A stretch of 64,000 nucleotides of DNA from Cyclotella cryptica (lineage: Eukaryota; Bacillariophyta; Thalassiosirophyceae; Thalassiosirales; Thalassiosiraceae): positions 1 through 64,000 of the forward strand of contig JABMIG010000249.1 in assembly GCA_013187285.1 (NCBI GenBank), read 5' to 3'. The notes under the pieces were generated by a model. That model had not been told where the DNA came from. It saw only the letters and a list, made by a program, of their open reading frames with translations, and made no database searches. This document shows positions 59,345 to 64,000 of this stretch, in pieces (positions within the stretch are counted from its first letter, which is position 1; every line of letters begins with the position of its first letter). The translations under genes and the position numbers were made by a program.

Positions 59345-61159
59345 ATGATCATCCCCAGGCTTGTCGCTCATCCCCTTTCTCGCGCATGCAGTGCGACACT
59401 CGTTCGCTTCGCTGCCATATCCGCCTCTTCCAAATCTTTCTCGACCGTCCGCCAGTCATCTCCCAAAAAGAATGTCGTAGTTGTAGACGGAGTTCGCCTT
59501 CCGTTCGCCCAAACATCCACCATATATTCGGATCAAATGGCCGTCGATCTTCAGCGTTTGGCTTTTCAGGGCCTCATTACAAAGACGGCCTTGGATAAGA
59601 GTGACGTAGATTATGTGTTGGCGGGCACAGTGATTCAAGAAGTGAGAACCAGTAATTTAGCAAGGGAGGCTGCAATCAATGCAGGTTTTCCGGCTACCAT
59701 CGGAGGCCACACTGTAGCCATGGTAAGAACTCATGTTCGTGTTTTATTTATTTACTTATTTCATACATTATCGCGATGGAGTGCTTTTGTCGATTACGAA
59801 ACGCTACACCCATACCTCTGCTGCAGATAAGTCCATTTGATGATTGGCACGGCATCTCACGTAACCGTATCATCCAATACATTTTAGGCGTGCATTTCAT
59901 CCAGTGTAGCAATCACATCTGCTGCCGAAAAAATCCTCTCGAATCATGCAGATATTGTTATCGCAGGAGGAGCTGAGACCTTCAGTGATGTACCCATACG
60001 TCTCACTCGTCCTATTCGGCAAAAGCTGATTACGATGCCTAAGGCTATGAAGAAAGGAGGGCCATTGGGAGCGGTTCGTCATATGCTGAAAGGTTTGAAG
60101 ATGAAAGACATTTCACTGGAGACCCCTGCAATTGCAAACTACACTACTGGCGAAGTCATGGGAGTAAGTAGTGACAGACTCTCTGCTAAGTTTGGTGTGT
60201 CAAGGAGGGATCAGGACGAGTTTACTGTTAGAAGCCACGTCATGGCAGGGAAAGCTCACAAAGATGGGTAAGATGTGTATGCACTGAATTGTGAATGTAA
60301 TGAGATATTTTTGCGCTTGTGTGATGATATTCTGATGTTTGTGTTATCGTGAATTTAGCTGGTATGAGGGCGAAATTGTTCCTTATAAAGGGTCTACAGA
60401 AGAAAATGGCATAAAAGCAGATTCTACAATTGAAAGTGTTTCCAAGCTGAAACCTGCTTTCGTTAAGCCTCATGGAACCCACACAGCTGCAAACAGGTAC
60501 GACTGATGCTACAAATTCTCGTTTCAAATAAGAGGTTGACTAACGATGATGATGCCATTTACCCATCACCAGTTCTTTTCTCACTGATGGAGCTTCTGCT
60601 TCGTTGATCATGAGTGAAGAAAGAGCTCTAGAATTGGGCTTCAAACCTTTGGCATACCTTCGAGATTGGTCGTTCAAAGCATGTGATCCTTTCGAAGAAT
60701 TGTTATTGGTAAGTGGAGACTCAAGTTTTATTGAGCGCTATGTTTCTATGATGGCACTCAACTTCGAATGCGTCAACCCCATGACCAAAATTATAGGGAC
60801 CGACATACTGCTCCCAAGAAGTTCTTTCAAGGAACAACCTCAATCTAGAATCCGACATTGGTGTCTTCGAAATCCATGAAGCATTTGCCGGACAAATCCT
60901 GTCAAACCTTGAGGCAATGAAGTCTCAGAAATTTGCCGACGAAAAGTTTGGGGGTAAGCGTGTTGGGGAAATCGACATTGACAAAATGAATACCAAAGGT
61001 GGTTCGTTGGCACTTGGGCACCCATTTGGTGCCACCGGTTCGAGATTGGTAACAACTGCCTCAAGAAGACTGCAGCTGGAAAACCAAAGATTTGCATTGG
61101 TGGCTGCTTGCGCAGATGGTGGTTTGGGACATGCATGCATCTTAGAGCGATATGATTGA
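59345..61159 (+). CDS. HADHB: Mitochondrial acetyl-CoA acyltransferase (trifunctional protein beta)
   Basis: This 3-ketoacyl-CoA thiolase (EC 2.3.1.16) removes acetyl-CoA in the last step of fatty-acid beta-oxidation and pairs with the alpha subunit of the trifunctional protein. I infer five exons: 59345-59722, 59888-60267, 60359-60496, 60573-60708 and 60797-61159. Donors are GTAAGA, GTAAGA, GTACGA and GTAAGT, every acceptor is AG, and the phases agree. The product is 464 residues. Residues 1-38 are Arg/Ser/Ala-rich without acidic residues, a mitochondrial presequence. Catalytic motifs: the nucleophile Cys128 in ACISS at the start of exon 2, HEAFAGQ (not the NEAFA of biosynthetic thiolases), GHPFGATG with the base His, and ACADGGLGH with the second Cys. 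The HEAFA motif and the long loop after residue 190 fit the beta subunit. Confidence 0.93.
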
Positions 61160-62443
61160 ATCTGATTGTGTGGGACATTGATCAAATGGAGAGAAATTTC
61201 TGTTAAATTTGCTGCTTACTTCTTTATTAATCATAAATAGTTCGTAAAGTAGACGGCCCAAAATTATATGCAGGAGGCAACTTGTAGAAAGGCATGCACA
61301 TCTTCACCGTGTCACTCTTGCTCTTGGGTTGCGAGGAGAGAGAGACCAAAGAAGTAACTCAACCTTGACGAAATACGCCAAGTCATGTGATCCTGCGTCT
61401 TGTTAGTTGAAATTCAATGAATGGTCCTTATACAATTTCAATGAATGGTCCTTATACAATTTTGTGGCAAAAAATCGGTAGTCATGTGAAATGTAACGTT
61501 AACTCCGACTTAATACAGACCGCTGGCAAAAGTGTTATAAATTTGGCGCTGAACTTTCGCCTACCACACAAGGAATTGCCCAAGTTCCTAGCAAGTTGGT
61601 AAGTTCTCGCCATCTGCACTATTAAGAAGCACGTTCTGTAGCTACTTGTATCTCTCAATTCCTTCCACAATGGTGTTGCCTTCTCGGGAATCTACCCGTC
61701 ATCAGCCCATCATCAATAGTTGCTGCTGCTGCGACAAGCACTTCTGATCATCGTGGCGATGGAATACCACAACTTCTTAGAGGAATCAACTTTGGTAGGC
61801 CATGTTGCTACCAAAGAAATGACAATGGTATCATATTTCATAGCGCTGATGCCGACTCATTGTTATTGTATGTTTGGTAATCATCTTTTTGTATGTTTCA
61901 AAATAGTAATATTATCACTCCAGGAACTATTTCTTCTTCAGTCTTTTCATCATGGCATCTCAATGGTGATATAGAGGTAATAAATTAAGAAACATGAGCA
62001 CAGGGCTTGGTTGGCACTGAGGAAGTGGCAGAAGAATAAAAACCAATTGATATCAATAATTACTTATACCATGCACTGTTATAAGTAAGAAGCAAAACAA
62101 CATGATCATTATTCCATGTGCTTCTATTTATGAAACACCTACAGCCTTCAATCATTTCAATGCAATGCAATTTTCAGGTAAGCTTACAAACGACAAGACA
62201 TAACAGAAAATATCCACATCTAAGCCACCCTACTTTCTGATTGCAAGATGAATCCTAAGGCATCACCCTCCTATTGCATCTGATTGTGATAATGACTTGC
62301 TCTTTTTCATTGTGGACTGCTACCCCCCTCACAATTGCTTCTATCTGGGCAGCATGGCCTCTGTTTGCTGTACATGTAACTCATCTTTCTCACTGGCTAA
62401 ATGCTTTGCAAAATCTCATCTAGGTGCTGTGGCCAGTATCCCC
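61160..62443. other. Intergenic region downstream of the thiolase
   Basis: It contains a short tandem duplication at 61412-61461 (TCAATGAATGGTCCTTATAC followed by AATT, twice). The rest is AT-rich with no recognisable gene. Confidence 0.45.
61412..61461. repeat. Short tandem duplication, ~24-bp unit
   Basis: Two adjacent copies of a unit that begins TCAATGAATGGTCC. Confidence 0.85.
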
Positions 62444-62907
62444 ACTCTCTCCTATGGCTGATTGTTGATTGCTGCCACATCTGCACTGGCAGCTGTCACC
62501 GTAATCAAAATCATTTGAGAGATGAATTCCAATCTAACACCACCATGTTGATCAAAGGGGGACACAATAAAAGTACACGATCACTGTTCTGATAAGAACA
62601 ATAACAAAACAAAAGATGCATTTATCAAAAAAGAAAACAGGTTGGTGTCATAGTATTGTCACTCCCGGCAGTGTGTGGTCCCAAAACACAGCAAAATAAA
62701 TTGTAATGCATTGGAGATAGGATGGTCTCAAAGTGAGAGACCATGACAGAAGAAGACAAGTTGACCATTGTTGCTCCTGTTTGTCATATGTAGATGATAT
62801 AGCCATGCAAGGGTGCATGAGAGGAGCATCAACACCTAAACAAAAGCAAAGTCTTACATGGGTTTTGTGTGTGGCAACAATGTGGATGACTTTCCCCCAT
62901 ACATTTT
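62444..62907. repeat. Direct repeat, left copy
   Basis: It starts ACTCTCTCCTATGGCTGATT and ends CCATACATTTT. It is nearly identical to 63098-63573, 654 bp to the right, apart from two small insertions there. A frame inside reads CCSCLSYVDDIAMQ; the YVDDI string resembles a retroelement RT catalytic box, but the surroundings do not support an RT. The pair with its 190-bp spacer (62908-63097) resembles a small terminal-repeat element or a simple segmental duplication. Confidence 0.85.
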
Positions 62908-63097
62908 GGAGGCGCCTTAAATTTAATTTAGGATATGGGCCGGATGCAGCCAGGCTCCAATCTGAAACCTCTAATTTGATTAGGATTGTTGTAAGGGGTG
63001 CTTTAGGGAACCTTTAGGGGACCCTAAATCCTCTACAAAACTATTTATGACTCTTGACAACTAACCAATGTGAGAGGGAGAGAAAAGTCAACCAAGG

Positions 63098-63573
63098 ACT
63101 CTCTCCTATGGCTGATTGTTGATTGCTGCCACATCTGCACTGGCAGCTGTCACCGTAATCAAAATCATTTGAGAGATGAATTCCAATCTAACGCCACCAT
63201 GTTGATCAAAGGGGGGCACAATAAAAGTACACGATCACTGTTCTGATAAGAACAATAACAAAACAAAAGATGCATTTATCAAAAAAGAAAACAGGTTGGT
63301 GTCATAGTATTGTCACTCCCGGCAGTGTGTGGTCCCAAAACACAGCAAAATAAATTGTAATGCATTGGAGATAGGATGGTCTCAAAGTGAGAGACCATGA
63401 CAGAAGAAGACAAGTTGACCATTGTTGCTCCTGTTTGTCATATGTAGATGATATAGCCATGCAAGGGTGCATGAGAGGAGCATCAACACCTAAACTTTTA
63501 AAAGCAAAGTCTTACATGCAACCTTTCGGTTTTGTGTGTGGCAACAATGTGGATGACTTTCCCCATACATTTT
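63098..63573. repeat. Direct repeat, right copy
   Basis: The pair of 62444-62907. The flanks outside the two copies differ, and I found no clear target duplication. Confidence 0.85.
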
Positions 63574-63938
63574 AATTCAGCAGCACGTTTCCCTCGACCT
63601 CATTCCAGATACAGCATGTGAAGTCTGTTATCTTCAAGCTTCCCAAAATAAAAAAACTCAATTCCCATTCCTTCTGCTCCTTCTTCAACACCATTGTCTT
63701 TGCAATAATATCGATGCAAGCTTTGCCAACTCCCCACCAACAAATAACTAAGCTCGCATCCAGAAACATCATATTGAATGCGCCCAACAAAAAGGTCACA
63801 TATAGTGACCCAGGGGCTTAATGTGATTTAGATATGTATCAGGAGAGGTTTGATCTTGAGGTCACAACATCAGACTTCAAATAAGACTGGATGATTAGAA
63901 ATCTAGAGGGCACCTCTGTATGTCACAAAAGATTCTTC
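63574..63938. other. Spacer, nothing recognised
   Basis: Overlapping short ORFs on both strands (63572-63799 and 63618-63821) have no motif and one is likely the shadow of the other. No support for a gene. Confidence 0.4.
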
Positions 63939-64000
63939 AAGAAGAAGAAGAAGAAGAAGAAGAAGAAGAAGAAGAAGAAGAAGAAGAAGAAGAAGAAGAA
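63939..64000. repeat. GAA/TTC trinucleotide microsatellite
   Basis: At least 20 uninterrupted AAG units run to the window end, so the true length is unknown. Confidence 0.97.

Noticed and set aside
62733-63017. YVDDI string as evidence for a copia reverse transcriptase gene
   Set aside because: The flanking residues do not match RT blocks and no other domain is present; only a possible trace.
1-64000. tRNA, rRNA or other structural RNA genes
   Set aside because: I looked for box A/box B-like and CCA-end patterns and found only the tRNA-complementary primer site of the copia element.

Overview
The window looks like nuclear DNA of a diatom (stramenopile). Four host genes support this. An IspD carries a signal peptide ending AEA|FLP, the bipartite plastid presequence of diatoms. 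A heat-shock-factor gene has a divergent DNA-binding domain of the kind expanded in diatoms. Introns are short, GT..AG and start mostly with GTAAGT or GTAAGA. The retroelements are Ty1/copia and Ty3/gypsy, and there is a pogo-type DNA transposon. I cannot name the species.

Layout. Positions 1-5096 hold two tandem units of a decayed methyltransferase-like gene, separated by a degenerate minisatellite. Positions 5432-13777 are a Ty3/gypsy element (Gyp-A, + strand) with both LTRs and a 5-bp target duplication; it carries two later insertions, a 1.6-kb TA-flanked piece with ~171-bp internal repeats and a 437-bp MITE. Positions 14150-17954 are a much older gypsy relic (Gyp-C). Positions 18150-31380 are three copies of a long repeat (R) rich in palindromic motifs. 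A pogo transposon (19563-22134) has landed at the start of one copy, and a very young gypsy element (Gyp-B, 24362-30834, - strand) has landed in another. Positions 32262-38940 are a minisatellite split by a Ty1/copia element (32338-38566, - strand). Positions 39222-39740 hold an unidentified ORF ending in a 30-bp minisatellite.

From 41155 the window is mostly host genes: symplekin (41155-45684), a coiled-coil SAP-domain protein (46005-48242, - strand), ispD (48860-49825, divergent from the SAP gene), a heat-shock-factor-like gene (54258-55910) and a mitochondrial thiolase (59345-61159). These genes have unrelated jobs: mRNA 3'-end processing, an unknown membrane role, plastid isoprenoid synthesis, transcription and fatty-acid beta-oxidation. 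The long AT-rich spaces between them hold a MITE derived from the pogo transposon, a pair of ~470-bp direct repeats and a terminal GAA microsatellite.

The best candidate for something undescribed is the pogo transposon. Besides its damaged transposase it carries an open 202-codon reading frame on the opposite strand, convergent with the transposase, that I cannot assign to a family. Other notable points: empty-site copies for the Gyp-B insertion, a copia primer-binding site matching the anticodon arm of initiator tRNA-Met, palindromes just after the 5' LTR of both young gypsy elements, and the palindromic arrays of repeat R.
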